42,315 bases of DNA from DATKSS01 sp035533335 (GTDB lineage Bacteria; Chloroflexota; Dormibacteria; Dormibacterales; Dormibacteraceae): assembly GCA_035533335.1 (NCBI GenBank), contig DATLUC010000048.1, positions 1-42,315 on the forward strand. The letters run 5' to 3'. Made by a program: the position numbers and the translations under genes. This document shows, piece after piece, positions 1-7,358 of this stretch (position 1 is the stretch's first letter; each line of letters begins with the position of its first letter). The notes beneath the pieces are model-generated. The model did no database searches and was not told the origin of the DNA. It was given only the letters and a program-made list of their open reading frames with translations.

Positions 1-750
1 GGCGTAGCCCAACCGCCAGCCTGTCATTGCATACGACTTAGAGAGCCCGTCCATCAGGACGGTCCGCTCCCGCATTCCCGGGCGCGACAGCGGCGACACG
101 TGGTGAAACCCGTAGACGAGCTGGCTGTAGATCTCGTCAGATACGACGAGGAGGTCGTGCTTGTGAGCCAGCTCGCACACGAAGTCGACGTCCTCTTCGG
201 TGAGCACCCCGCCGGTCGGGTTTTGCGGCGTGTTGATGATGAGCATCCTCGTTTTCGGGGTGACAAGCGACTCCAGCTCGTCAAGATCCATCCGAAAGCC
301 GGTCTTTTCGCGCAGGGTGACCGCCTTCGGGATGGCGCCGAGGAAGCTGACCTGCGACGCGTACGCGGGGTATCCCGGGTCGGGCAGGATCACCTCGTCG
401 CCCGGCTCGATGCAGGCGAGCAAGGTGAACAGCAGCACGTTCTTCGAGCCGGGCACGAGGACGACTTCGGTCGGTTCGACTTCGGTCTTCAGCATCCTCG
501 TGACGAACCCTGCGACCGCTTCGCGTGCCTCGAAGATGCCGCTGGCGGGCGTGTAATGCGTGTAGCCGTGCTGCATCGCCGAGATGCCCGCTTCGATGAT
601 GTTGTCGGGGGTTGCGAAATCGGGCTCGCCGATCTCGAGGTGCACTATGTGCTTGCCCTCGGCCTCGAGCCGCCTGGCCTTGGCGAGCACCACGAACGCG
701 CCCTCGGTGCCCAGGTGATTCATGCGCTCTGCGAAACGGATTGCGCTCAC
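1..750 (-). CDS. Class I/II pyridoxal-phosphate aminotransferase (partial)
   Basis: The product would transfer amino groups between amino acids and 2-oxo acids in the cytoplasm, using PLP; aspartate or a related amino acid is a likely substrate, but specificity cannot be read here. The frame is open from a GTG at 750 to the left edge, giving 250 residues, so the C-terminal third lies outside the window. Near the N-terminus is the EIGEPDFATP motif, around residue 160 NTPQNPTGG, and near residue 238 the PLP lysine in LSKSYAMTGWRLGY, all typical of fold-type I aminotransferases. The GTG lies six bases after a TAGGAT hexamer, which suggests a leaderless message. A later ATG at 723 is less attractive because it removes conserved residues. 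Family call is firm; the substrate is unknown. Confidence 0.93.
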   Translation of the reverse strand, partial: MSAIRFAERMNHLGTEGAFVVLAKARRLEAEGKHIVHLEIGEPDFATPDNIIEAGISAMQHGYTHYTPASGIFEAREAVAGFVTRMLKTEVEPTEVVLVPGSKNVLLFTLLACIEPGDEVILPDPGYPAYASQVSFLGAIPKAVTLREKTGFRMDLDELESLVTPKTRMLIINTPQNPTGGVLTEEDVDFVCELAHKHDLLVVSDEIYSQLVYGFHHVSPLSRPGMRERTVLMDGLSKSYAMTGWRLGYA

Positions 751-762
751 CTGAAGATCCTA
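751..762 (-). promoter_or_regulatory. Candidate -10 box of a leaderless promoter
   Basis: On the minus strand TAGGAT (757-762) is followed by six bases and then the GTG start of the aminotransferase. This is the spacing expected if transcription begins at the start codon. The AGGA inside the hexamer could also serve as a Shine-Dalgarno site, so the reading is not unique. Confidence 0.5.
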
Positions 763-785
763 GTGGACTGGTGTCTCATCGGCTC

Positions 786-1550
786 TCAGTGGACGCCGAG
801 CAGCGCGCCGCCGTCGACGCCGATGGTCTGGCCGGTGATGAAGCCTGCCTGGCGCGAGCACAGGAACGCGCAGGCGGCGGCGAATTCTGCGGGCTCGCCG
901 AAGCGTTTCATCGGCGCTGCCTCGGCTCTGCGCTTGAGCTCCGCCTCGACGTCTCCGCCCCGTCCGGACGCGAGGTGCCGTATCCGGTCGGTGAGGATGG
1001 CGTCAGGGGCGAGGCAGTTGAACGTGACGCCGTCGCCGGCAAGCTCGCGGGCCAGTGTCTTGGAGAGGCCGGTGACCGCAGCCCGCAGAGCGTTGGACAA
1101 AACCAGGGTCGGGATGGGCTGCCGCACCGAGACCGAGGTGATGAAAACGACCCGGCCCTGGCCCGAGCGCGTGAGGTGAGGCAACGCAGCATGGACCAGC
1201 CTGACGGCGCTCATGAGCGTGAGCTCGAAAGCGGCTTCCCAGGCTTCCAACGGCGTGCTCTGGAAGGTACCCGCGGGCGGTCCACCCGCGTTGGCGACCA
1301 GGACGTCAAGGCCGCCCATGGCGTCGGCCGCCTTCGCCACCAGCGACTCCGGCTCGCCCGCGACCGAAACGTCCGCGGCGAACCATCCTGCCGCGTGGAT
1401 CGCGCGACCGGTGGCCTCGATCGACGCGCCGTCGCGGGAGGAGATGTAGACGCTGGCGCCTTCGGCGACGAGGGCCTCAGCGCATGCGCGCCCGAGCCCC
1501 TTGCTCGCCGCCGTCACCAGCGCCCGCCGGCCCTTGAGCCCGAGATCCAC
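786..1550 (-). CDS. Short-chain dehydrogenase/reductase with non-canonical active site
   Basis: A 254-residue single-domain SDR, the usual length for classical members, related to 3-oxoacyl-ACP reductases. The dinucleotide-binding motif is TAASKGLG (residues 13-20) and the NAG motif follows at 87-89. Ser139 of the catalytic set is present. The expected Tyr-x3-Lys is not: the aligned stretch reads LSNALRAAV, with Ser152 for Tyr and Arg156 for Lys. An SDR subgroup lacking the normal tetrad is known (the BKR-like group), so this is probably a true family trait rather than decay. Normal reductase chemistry is therefore doubtful. The GTG start sits six bases after GACAAT. The gene ends 35 bases before the aminotransferase start and probably has its own promoter. 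Confidence 0.88.
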   Translation of the reverse strand: MDLGLKGRRALVTAASKGLGRACAEALVAEGASVYISSRDGASIEATGRAIHAAGWFAADVSVAGEPESLVAKAADAMGGLDVLVANAGGPPAGTFQSTPLEAWEAAFELTLMSAVRLVHAALPHLTRSGQGRVVFITSVSVRQPIPTLVLSNALRAAVTGLSKTLARELAGDGVTFNCLAPDAILTDRIRHLASGRGGDVEAELKRRAEAAPMKRFGEPAEFAAACAFLCSRQAGFITGQTIGVDGGALLGVH

Positions 1551-1562
1551 CCCCTAATTGTC
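1551..1562 (-). promoter_or_regulatory. Candidate -10 box before the SDR gene
   Basis: GACAAT (1557-1562, minus strand) lies six bases before the GTG start. It is one mismatch from the TAnnnT pattern seen at other operon heads here. A short run of G precedes the start and could act as a weak ribosome site. Confidence 0.35.
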
Positions 1563-1615
1563 GACCAGACGGGGCGCCACAGTCGTCCTCCCGCTACCAT
1601 CGCGCGAGCTTCCTC

Positions 1616-2077
1616 ATGAACCTGACCGTGACCCCAGAGCCCTTCGACTCGGCGGACGCCAGGCGCCTCGTCGCGGCTCTTGACGCGCACCTGTCGAGCC
1701 TCTACACGCCTGACCACAGGTTCGGGCCGAACCTCAAGCCCGAACACGTGGCCGCCGGCGTGGGCGTGTTTCTGGTCGCCCGCCAGGGCGGCCGGGCCGT
1801 CGGCTGCGGAGCCCTTCGCCGCCTGGACGAGGACACCGCGGAGGTCAAGCGGATGTACGTCGAGCCCGCGGCCCGCGGGCAAGGCGTCGGCGCCGCGGTC
1901 CTCGATCACCTCGAGGCGGCCGCGCGCGGGCTCGGAGTCCACAGGCTGGTCCTGGAGACCGGCGTCCACCAGGTCCTGGCAATAGGCCTGTACCGCCGGG
2001 CGGGATTCGCGCCGGTACATTGCTGGGGCGAGTACGCCGGCGCGCCCACCAGCGTCTGCTACGAAAAGGAGATCTGA
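1616..2077 (+). CDS. GNAT-family N-acetyltransferase
   Basis: A 153-residue protein, the size of a single GNAT domain, expected to transfer an acetyl group from acetyl-CoA to an amine. The acetyl-CoA pyrophosphate loop is visible as RMYVEPAARGQGVGAAVLD (about residues 79-97), fitting the family pattern R/Q-x-x-G-x-G/A. The following helix and the AIGLYRRAGF segment near residue 125 are also typical. The acceptor cannot be predicted. No convincing Shine-Dalgarno site precedes the ATG; a TACCAT hexamer at 1595-1600 may be the -10 box, giving a very short leader. The gene runs divergently from the SDR gene and convergently towards the binding-protein gene, with 11 bases between the two stops. 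Confidence 0.9.
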   Translation: MNLTVTPEPFDSADARRLVAALDAHLSSLYTPDHRFGPNLKPEHVAAGVGVFLVARQGGRAVGCGALRRLDEDTAEVKRMYVEPAARGQGVGAAVLDHLEAAARGLGVHRLVLETGVHQVLAIGLYRRAGFAPVHCWGEYAGAPTSVCYEKEI

Positions 2078-2088
2078 GCCCGGACCGC

Positions 2089-3654
2089 CTACGTCGTGTT
2101 GACGTACCAGTCCGCAACATATCGAAACCGGTCGGACGGCTCGATGACCTTGTCGATGTGAACCCCGTGGACGCGCTGGGAGACGGCGTAGTCGTAGCGG
2201 CCGGAATACAGGAAGATCGCCGGCGCGGCGGCGGCCATCAGCATCTGGAAATCGATGTACGAGGCCAGGCGCGACGGTGAGTCGAGCTCGGCACGACCAT
2301 CTTCGAGGTCTTTGTCGATGAGGCCCCAGCCCCGCGCGTACGCAAAGTTCAGCGCCGAGGGGTCGGCGCCGGAATGCCACAAGGAGTACAGGTCCGGGTC
2401 GGCCCCGACGTCGAACGCAACCAGCGCCATCTGGTAGTTGTGGCCGACCAGGTAGCTCTGCACCAGCTGCGAGGCCGGGACCGCTTTGACGTCGACCTCC
2501 ACTCCGATGAGGAGCAGCTGCTGCGCCAGCGCGTCGGCGACCTGCCGATTCGGGTAGGAGTCGGCTACCACCAGCCCGACTTTGAAATCCGTCCCGTTCT
2601 TGGAGCGGAGCTTGGCCCCCGTCTTCAGCGTCCAGCCGGCGGCGTCCAGCCCCCTGGCGGCTGCGAGCGGGTCATAGGGATGGAGACCGGCCGCGGCCGC
2701 CGAGTAAGCCCATTCGGCGGTCGGGATCGGCGTGGGGTCCGGGTCCGCCTTGCTCGAGAGCACCTGGTCGATCAGGCGCTGCCGGTCCACGGCCTGCGTG
2801 AGGGCCAGCCTCACGCTGCCATCGCTGAAGAACTGCTGGCCGGCGCCTTCGGGGTTCATGGCCACGAACGAGTTGGTGAAGAGCCGCGAGTCGAGCACGG
2901 TGAGGTCCGTCCGCCCCAGGAGCGCATCGACCTCCTGCGGCTCCAACCCGCCCACCAGGTCGGCGGCCCCCGAAAGAACCGCCCGGATCGCCTGCTGCGG
3001 ATCGCTCGCCGGGTAGGTCCTCAAGACGAGGTGATCCAGGTAAGGCTGGGGGTTCGCGTAGGGGTTGCGGTCGAGGGTGATGGCCAGGTTGCTGATGGCC
3101 GAGACCCGGAACGGGCCCGTGCCGAAGGCACGTACGCCGCTGTATGGGCTCGCGGCGATCTGGGCCGGCGCCATCCCCGCGTAGATGTGCCTGGGGATGA
3201 TCCCGATCTGCAGGGCGAGCGGGAACGACGCGCTTGGGGCCTTCAGCGAGAACACCACCTGGCCGGGACCGCCGGCGGCGACCCCGACGTCGCGCCAGAA
3301 CTGAGCCCCCGGCTGCTGGTACTCGACGTCCTGGAGGACGTGGTAGGTGAACAGGACGTCGTCGGCGCTGAAGGGCTGGCCGTCGGCCCACCTGACACCC
3401 TGGCGAATGTCGAATGTATAGGTAAGGTGGTCCGACGATACCGACCAACCGGAGGCCAGCAGGCCCACCGGGTTCTGCTCGGGATCCAGCCTGACCAGGC
3501 CCTGGTAGATGACGCTGTCGACGTCCCGCGTGCTGTCGTCAGTTTCGAAAAGGGGGTTCAACACCGCGGCCGAGCCGACCAGCGCCTCCACCGCGGTGCC
3601 GCCCCGCGCGGGCTTTGGCACGGTGGCGATGGGCTGGCAAGCGACGAGCATCAC
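2089..3654 (-). CDS. Family 5 (oligopeptide-type) ABC solute-binding lipoprotein
   Basis: The product should bind a peptide or similar solute outside the membrane for an ABC importer. The family 5 pattern is clear: WSVSSDHLTYTF, then RQGVRWADGQPFSADDV and a long Venus-flytrap body, about 520 residues in all. The coordinates use the first ordinary start, GTG at 3654, but that gives only six residues before a lipobox-like LVAC cysteine, too short for a signal peptide. Reading upstream in frame gives a full lipoprotein signal (SRLAAAAFAAAVMLVAC). It has no ATG, GTG or TTG before the in-frame stop at 3715-3717, so the true start is probably ATA 3699, ATC 3696 or CTG 3681, overlapping the end of secG. 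No permease or ATPase genes are adjacent, so the partner transporter must lie elsewhere. Confidence 0.9.
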   Translation of the reverse strand: MMLVACQPIATVPKPARGGTAVEALVGSAAVLNPLFETDDSTRDVDSVIYQGLVRLDPEQNPVGLLASGWSVSSDHLTYTFDIRQGVRWADGQPFSADDVLFTYHVLQDVEYQQPGAQFWRDVGVAAGGPGQVVFSLKAPSASFPLALQIGIIPRHIYAGMAPAQIAASPYSGVRAFGTGPFRVSAISNLAITLDRNPYANPQPYLDHLVLRTYPASDPQQAIRAVLSGAADLVGGLEPQEVDALLGRTDLTVLDSRLFTNSFVAMNPEGAGQQFFSDGSVRLALTQAVDRQRLIDQVLSSKADPDPTPIPTAEWAYSAAAAGLHPYDPLAAARGLDAAGWTLKTGAKLRSKNGTDFKVGLVVADSYPNRQVADALAQQLLLIGVEVDVKAVPASQLVQSYLVGHNYQMALVAFDVGADPDLYSLWHSGADPSALNFAYARGWGLIDKDLEDGRAELDSPSRLASYIDFQMLMAAAAPAIFLYSGRYDYAVSQRVHGVHIDKVIEPSDRFRYVADWYVNTT

Positions 3655-3685
3655 CGCCGCCGCGAAGGCGGCGGCCGCCAGGCGG

Positions 3686-3943
3686 CTAGGCGAGATTATG
3701 TGCCCGCATGTACGTCAGGGCGACGGAGCAGATGAGGAAAGCCGCCGCCAGCACCCACGTGGTCCAGTAGATCTGGCGCTCGAGCCCGCGCCGGGTCCGG
3801 TATCCGCCGCCAAGGCCGTCCCCGCCCCCACCGATCGTCCCTCCAAGGCCTGACGCCTTGGGAGTCTGGACGAGCACGCTCACGATCAGCAGGATCGACA
3901 GGACGGCCTCGACGATGACGAGCGGGTTGGCAATCTTAGCCAT
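3686..3943 (-). CDS. secG: Preprotein translocase subunit SecG
   Basis: SecG is a small subunit of the SecYEG channel that stimulates protein export across the cytoplasmic membrane. The 85-residue product has two predicted membrane helices (about residues 8-25 and 60-80). Between them lies the typical glycine-rich loop with the SGLGGTIGGGG motif, preceded by LVQTPKASGLG. Length and layout match the family. It lies 18 bases downstream of sodA. A TAGAAT hexamer 11 bases before the ATG, and the absence of a Shine-Dalgarno site, suggest its own promoter with a near-leaderless message. The pairing with the gap-pgk-tpiA genes upstream is the conserved neighbourhood in many Gram-positive genomes. 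Confidence 0.95.
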   Translation of the reverse strand: MAKIANPLVIVEAVLSILLIVSVLVQTPKASGLGGTIGGGGDGLGGGYRTRRGLERQIYWTTWVLAAAFLICSVALTYMRAHNLA

Positions 3944-3954
3944 TGGACCGGGAG

Positions 3955-3960
3955 ATTCTA
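3955..3960 (-). promoter_or_regulatory. Candidate -10 box before secG
   Basis: TAGAAT on the minus strand, 11 bases before the secG ATG. It lies in the short gap after the sodA stop. The intervening bases hold no Shine-Dalgarno-like run. Confidence 0.4.
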
Positions 3961-3961
3961 C

Positions 3962-4576
3962 TTAACTCCAAACCGAGCCGAACCGGGTGTTGATCGCGTC
4001 CCAGTTCAGCGTGTTGAACCACGCGGTCACGTAATCCGCGCGCCGGTTCTGGTACTTGAGGTAATAGGCGTGCTCCCAAATGTCGACGCCCAGGATCGGG
4101 GTTAGCTCGTCCATGTACGGGCTGTCCTGGTTCGCGTAGCCCTTGATCGACATCTTCCCGGTCTTGTCCACGACGAGCCACGCCCATCCGCTGCCGAACT
4201 GTCCGACGGCCGCCTTGCTCAGCTGTTCCTTGAAGGCGTCATAGGTCCCAAACGCGGTCTTGATCGCGTCGGCGATGCGGCCGGTGGGGTTGCCGCCGCC
4301 GCCGGGGCCCATGATCGTCCAGAAGATCGAGTGGTTGGCGTGGCCACCCACGTTGTTGCGGACGACGGTGCGGATGTCCTCAGGGACCTGGTTGATGCCC
4401 CACAGGATGTCCTCGACGGACTTCTTGGCCCATTCGGGGTGCTTTTCGAGCGCGGCGTTCGCGTTGTTGACGTACGCGGCATGGTGCTTGTCGTGATGGA
4501 TCTCCATCGTCTTGGCGTCGATGTGCGGTTCGAGCGCGTCGAACCCGTAGGGAAGCGGTGGCAGCTCAAGTGGCAT
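3962..4576 (-). CDS. sodA: Superoxide dismutase, Mn-type
   Basis: Converts superoxide to oxygen and hydrogen peroxide in the cytoplasm. The 204-residue product has the full Fe/Mn SOD fold. Metal ligands are visible as His27 in IHHDKHH, the second His in HANHSIFW, and Asp and His in DIWEHAYYLKYQNRR. Two diagnostic places favour manganese: GGHANH, where iron enzymes carry a Gln, and the Gln in YANQDSPYM. The open frame extends upstream to 4744, but the conserved N-terminus MPLELPPLPY and a GGGGG ribosome site before the ATG at 4576 fix the start. A perfect 12-base palindrome lies in the upstream region. The gene sits between gpmA and secG but probably has its own promoter. Confidence 0.96.
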   Translation of the reverse strand: MPLELPPLPYGFDALEPHIDAKTMEIHHDKHHAAYVNNANAALEKHPEWAKKSVEDILWGINQVPEDIRTVVRNNVGGHANHSIFWTIMGPGGGGNPTGRIADAIKTAFGTYDAFKEQLSKAAVGQFGSGWAWLVVDKTGKMSIKGYANQDSPYMDELTPILGVDIWEHAYYLKYQNRRADYVTAWFNTLNWDAINTRFGSVWS

Positions 4577-4601
4577 GGTGGAACCCCCTGCGTTCAAATT
4601 T

Positions 4602-4613
4602 GTACTCGAGTAC
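4602..4613. promoter_or_regulatory. Perfect 12-base palindrome, candidate operator of sodA
   Basis: GTACTCGAGTAC is its own reverse complement. It begins six bases after the TAGACT box on the sodA strand, so it would cover the predicted transcription start, a classic repressor position. No regulator gene for it is visible nearby. The binding factor is unknown. Confidence 0.45.
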
Positions 4614-4619
4614 TGGACC

Positions 4620-4625
4620 AGTCTA
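4620..4625 (-). promoter_or_regulatory. Candidate -10 box of sodA
   Basis: TAGACT on the minus strand, overlapping the gpmA stop codon. Unlike the leaderless heads it would give a leader of about 37 bases carrying a GGGGG ribosome site. TACAAA just downstream of the palindrome is a weaker alternative. Confidence 0.4.
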
Positions 4626-5408
4626 AGAGGTCGGAGATTTCGACCCGGAAGCCTGGGCCTTGACCGCCGCCGCCCGGCGCTCGATCTCCTCCTGGTCGCC
4701 GAGGTACCGCCACGAACGCGGTTTGAGGTCGGGGCCCAGCTCATAGACTCGAGGCACCCCGGTCGGAATGTTCAGCTCGACGACCTCCTGCTCGGTCAGG
4801 CCGTCGAGATGCTTGACCAGGGCGCGAAGGCTGTTGCCGTGGGCGGAGACCAGGACGCAGGAGCGGAGCCGAAGGTCCGGGACGATGGCGTCGTACCAGT
4901 AGGGGAGCATCCTGTCGATGACGTCCTTCAGGCATTCGGCGCTGGGCAGAAGCTCCGGCGGCAAGCCCTCATACCTCGCATCGTGAGAGGGGTGCCGCTC
5001 GTCGGAGACCTGCAGGTCGGGAGGCCGGACGTCGTAGCTGCGCCGCCACAGCTTGACCTTCTCGTCTCCGTACTTCTCGGCGGTCTCCTTTTTGTTCAGG
5101 CCCTGCAGCGCTCCGTAATGCCTCTCGTTCAAGCGCCAGCTCCGCTGCACCGGGATCCAGGTCCTGCCCATCGCGCCAAGGGCGAGGTCAGCTGTCTGGA
5201 TGGCGCGGACAAGGACCGAGGTGTGCAGGACATCCGGTGTCAGCCCCGCCTCCTTCATCAGCCGACCGGCCTCCACGGCTTCGGTGACGCCGCGCTCGCT
5301 CAGCGGGACGTCGTGCCATCCGGTGAACAGGTCTTCGAGGTTCCATGTGCTCTGGCCGTGGCGCAGGAGGATGAGGACTCCAGGGCCGCGGCCGCTACCG
5401 GTGGCCAT
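4623..5408 (-). CDS. gpmA: 2,3-bisphosphoglycerate-dependent phosphoglycerate mutase
   Basis: Interconverts 3- and 2-phosphoglycerate in glycolysis. The 261-residue product carries the phosphorylated-histidine motif LLRHGQSTWN near residue 14, then LFTGWHDVPLSERG, the ERHYGALQGLNK segment with its conserved Glu, and the second catalytic histidine in VSAHGNSLRAL. These belong to the cofactor-dependent enzyme and not to the independent GpmI type. The first 14 bases overlap the end of tpiA, showing tight coupling. With gap, pgk and tpiA upstream this makes four consecutive steps of lower glycolysis in one operon. Inclusion of gpmA is less usual than the gap-pgk-tpiA core. Confidence 0.95.
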   Translation of the reverse strand: MATGSGRGPGVLILLRHGQSTWNLEDLFTGWHDVPLSERGVTEAVEAGRLMKEAGLTPDVLHTSVLVRAIQTADLALGAMGRTWIPVQRSWRLNERHYGALQGLNKKETAEKYGDEKVKLWRRSYDVRPPDLQVSDERHPSHDARYEGLPPELLPSAECLKDVIDRMLPYWYDAIVPDLRLRSCVLVSAHGNSLRALVKHLDGLTEQEVVELNIPTGVPRVYELGPDLKPRSWRYLGDQEEIERRAAAVKAQASGSKSPTS

Positions 5409-6165
5409 ACACCTCTGCGGTCACCTTGACGATGTGGGCGAACTCCTCGGCGTCCAGGCTGGCGCCGCCCACCAGGCAGCCGTCGCACAGCGGGAGCTCC
5501 ACGTATGACTGCACGTTGGCCGAGTTGACGCTCCCCCCATAGAGGACGCGAACCTTGCGGGCGGCGCCCGCGCCGATCATCTCCCCCACCACCCGGCGGA
5601 TCAGGCGCATGGTCTTGTAGGCATGCTCGGCGTCGGCGCTCTTGCCGGTGCCGATCGCCCACACCGGCTCGTATGCGATCACCAGGCGGGCCGAGTCGTC
5701 GGCAGAGCAGCTGGCAAGCCCCGCCTTGACCTGGGCGGAGACGACCTGGTCGGAGGTGCCCGCATCGTACTGCTCGCTGAGCTCGCCCACGCACATGATC
5801 ACGCTGAGCTCGCTGGCGAGAGCCGCCGCGGCCTTCTTGGCCACCATCTCGTCCGTCTCGCCGACGTAGATGCGGCGCTCCGAGTGGCCGACGATGACCC
5901 ACTGGCACCAGCCTTTCAGCATCGCGGGTGAAACCTCCCCGGTGTAGGCGCCGGAAGGCTCCCAGAAGCAGTCCTGCGCGCCCAGCTTCACGCCCGACTC
6001 GGCCAGCACCTCGGCCACGCCCATGAGGTAGGGGAACGGCGGGAACAGCGCGACCTCGACGCGGTCGGCATGGCCTCTCGCCACCGACAGGACGCCGCGC
6101 ACCAAGTCGAGCGCCGAGTCCGAGTCGGTCGGATTCATCTTCCAGTTGGCGGCCACGATCGGCAT
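5395..6165 (-). CDS. tpiA: Triosephosphate isomerase
   Basis: Interconverts dihydroxyacetone phosphate and glyceraldehyde 3-phosphate. From ATG 6165 the product has 256 residues, the usual TIM-barrel length. Catalytic residues are visible: the Lys in ANWKMN (residues 6-11), the His in IVGHSERR and the Glu in AYEPVWAIGTGK. The phosphate-binding YGGSVN loop follows near residue 215. An in-frame TTG at 6186 would add seven residues and has a better ribosome site (GGAAGG nine bases upstream, inside the pgk end), so the true start may be there. The gene follows pgk closely and overlaps gpmA by 14 bases. Confidence 0.96.
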   Translation of the reverse strand: MPIVAANWKMNPTDSDSALDLVRGVLSVARGHADRVEVALFPPFPYLMGVAEVLAESGVKLGAQDCFWEPSGAYTGEVSPAMLKGWCQWVIVGHSERRIYVGETDEMVAKKAAAALASELSVIMCVGELSEQYDAGTSDQVVSAQVKAGLASCSADDSARLVIAYEPVWAIGTGKSADAEHAYKTMRLIRRVVGEMIGAGAARKVRVLYGGSVNSANVQSYVELPLCDGCLVGGASLDAEEFAHIVKVTAEVYGHR

Positions 6166-6191
6166 GCCGGGCGGGCGACTGCTCAACGCGC

Positions 6192-7358
6192 TCAGCCTTC
6201 CTTGAGGATCGCGATGCCGGGCAGCTCCTTGCCTTCGAGGTACTCGAGGGTGGCGCCGCCGCCCGTCGACACGTGGGAGAAGCGCTCGGCCAGCCCGAGA
6301 GAGTCGATCGCCGCCACCGTGTCGCCGCCGCCGACCAGCGTGTAGGCGCCGGAGGAGGCGATCGCCTCGCCGACCGCCCTGGTGCCGTCGGTGAAGTCTT
6401 TGATCTCCGTGACGCCCAGCGGCCCGTTCCAGACGATGACGGCGGCGCCGCGCAGACGCTGCGCGAACAAGGCGACGGTCCTGGGGCCGATGTCGAGCGC
6501 CATCCAGTCGGCTTCGACGGCATCCGACGCCATGACCCGCAGCGGCTGCCCGGCCTCCATGCGCTGGGCGCAGACCAGGTCGACCGGCAGGACCAGCCTG
6601 TCTGCGGCCCCGGAGGCGACCGCGGCCGCCTCGGTGACGGAGGAGTCTTCGACCAGGCCGGTCCCGGTCGGCCACCCCTTGGCCTTGAAGAAGGTGTTCG
6701 CCATGGCTCCGCCGATCAGCACGCCGTCGACCTTACCCAGGAGGTGCTCCAGGACTCCGATCTTGGTCGACACCTTGGCTCCCCCGATCACCGCGAGCAT
6801 CGGGCGGCGCGGGCTGTCGAGCGCCTGGTGCAGAGCGTTCAGCTCGGCTTCCATGAGCTCGCCCGCGAAGGCCGGGAGGTACGCCGCCACTCCGACGACC
6901 GACGCATGTGCGCGGTGGGAGGCGGCGAAGGCGTCGTTGACGAAGATCTCGCCCAGCGACGCGAGCTCTCGTGCGAACCCGGGGTCGTTGGCTTCGTCCT
7001 CCGGGTGAAAGCGCACGTTCTCGAGCAGCAGGACCTGGCCGGCCGTCATCCCGTCCACCGCCGTGCGGGCCGGCTCGCCGACGCAGTCGCCGGCAAACTG
7101 CACATCGCGGTTGAGCAGCTCGGCCAGCCGCGCCGACACCGGGCGCAGGGAAAGCTGGGGATCGACGCCTTTTGGGCGCCCCAGGTGCGACATCACGATC
7201 ACCCTGGCTCCGCGCTGGGCCAGATGCTGCAAGGTCGGGACCGCCGCCCGGATGCGCGCGTCGTCGGAGATCGTGCCTTTCGACATCGGAACGTTGAGGT
7301 CCTCGCGGACGAGGACTCGCTTGCCGGCCACGTCGACCGATGTGATGGATGCTTTCAG
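6192..7358 (-). CDS. pgk: Phosphoglycerate kinase (probable CTG start)
   Basis: Makes ATP and 3-phosphoglycerate from 1,3-bisphosphoglycerate. The 388-residue product has the N-terminal KRVLVREDLNVP motif, the MSHLGRPKG and ENVRFH substrate segments, GGAKVSTKI, and the C-terminal GGGDTVAAI and STGGGATLEYLEG nucleotide loops. Homologues begin just before the KRVLVR strand. In frame the only ordinary start is ATG 7412, 58 bases inside gap, which adds 18 residues unlike the family. A CTG at 7358 forms a CTGA overlap with the gap stop, has GGCGGG six bases upstream and gives a normal N-terminus, so I chose it. The same overlap recurs twice elsewhere in the window. Confidence 0.95.
   Translation of the reverse strand: MKASITSVDVAGKRVLVREDLNVPMSKGTISDDARIRAAVPTLQHLAQRGARVIVMSHLGRPKGVDPQLSLRPVSARLAELLNRDVQFAGDCVGEPARTAVDGMTAGQVLLLENVRFHPEDEANDPGFARELASLGEIFVNDAFAASHRAHASVVGVAAYLPAFAGELMEAELNALHQALDSPRRPMLAVIGGAKVSTKIGVLEHLLGKVDGVLIGGAMANTFFKAKGWPTGTGLVEDSSVTEAAAVASGAADRLVLPVDLVCAQRMEAGQPLRVMASDAVEADWMALDIGPRTVALFAQRLRGAAVIVWNGPLGVTEIKDFTDGTRAVGEAIASSGAYTLVGGGDTVAAIDSLGLAERFSHVSTGGGATLEYLEGKELPGIAILKEG

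Noticed and set aside
100..1179. Long plus-strand frame opposite the aminotransferase and SDR genes
   Set aside because: It is the antisense shadow of two well-supported genes. Its product is arginine-rich with no domain, as expected in GC-rich DNA.
2374..3735. 453-codon frame opposite the binding-protein gene
   Set aside because: No recognisable domain and low-complexity composition; the opposite strand codes for a clear family 5 binding protein.
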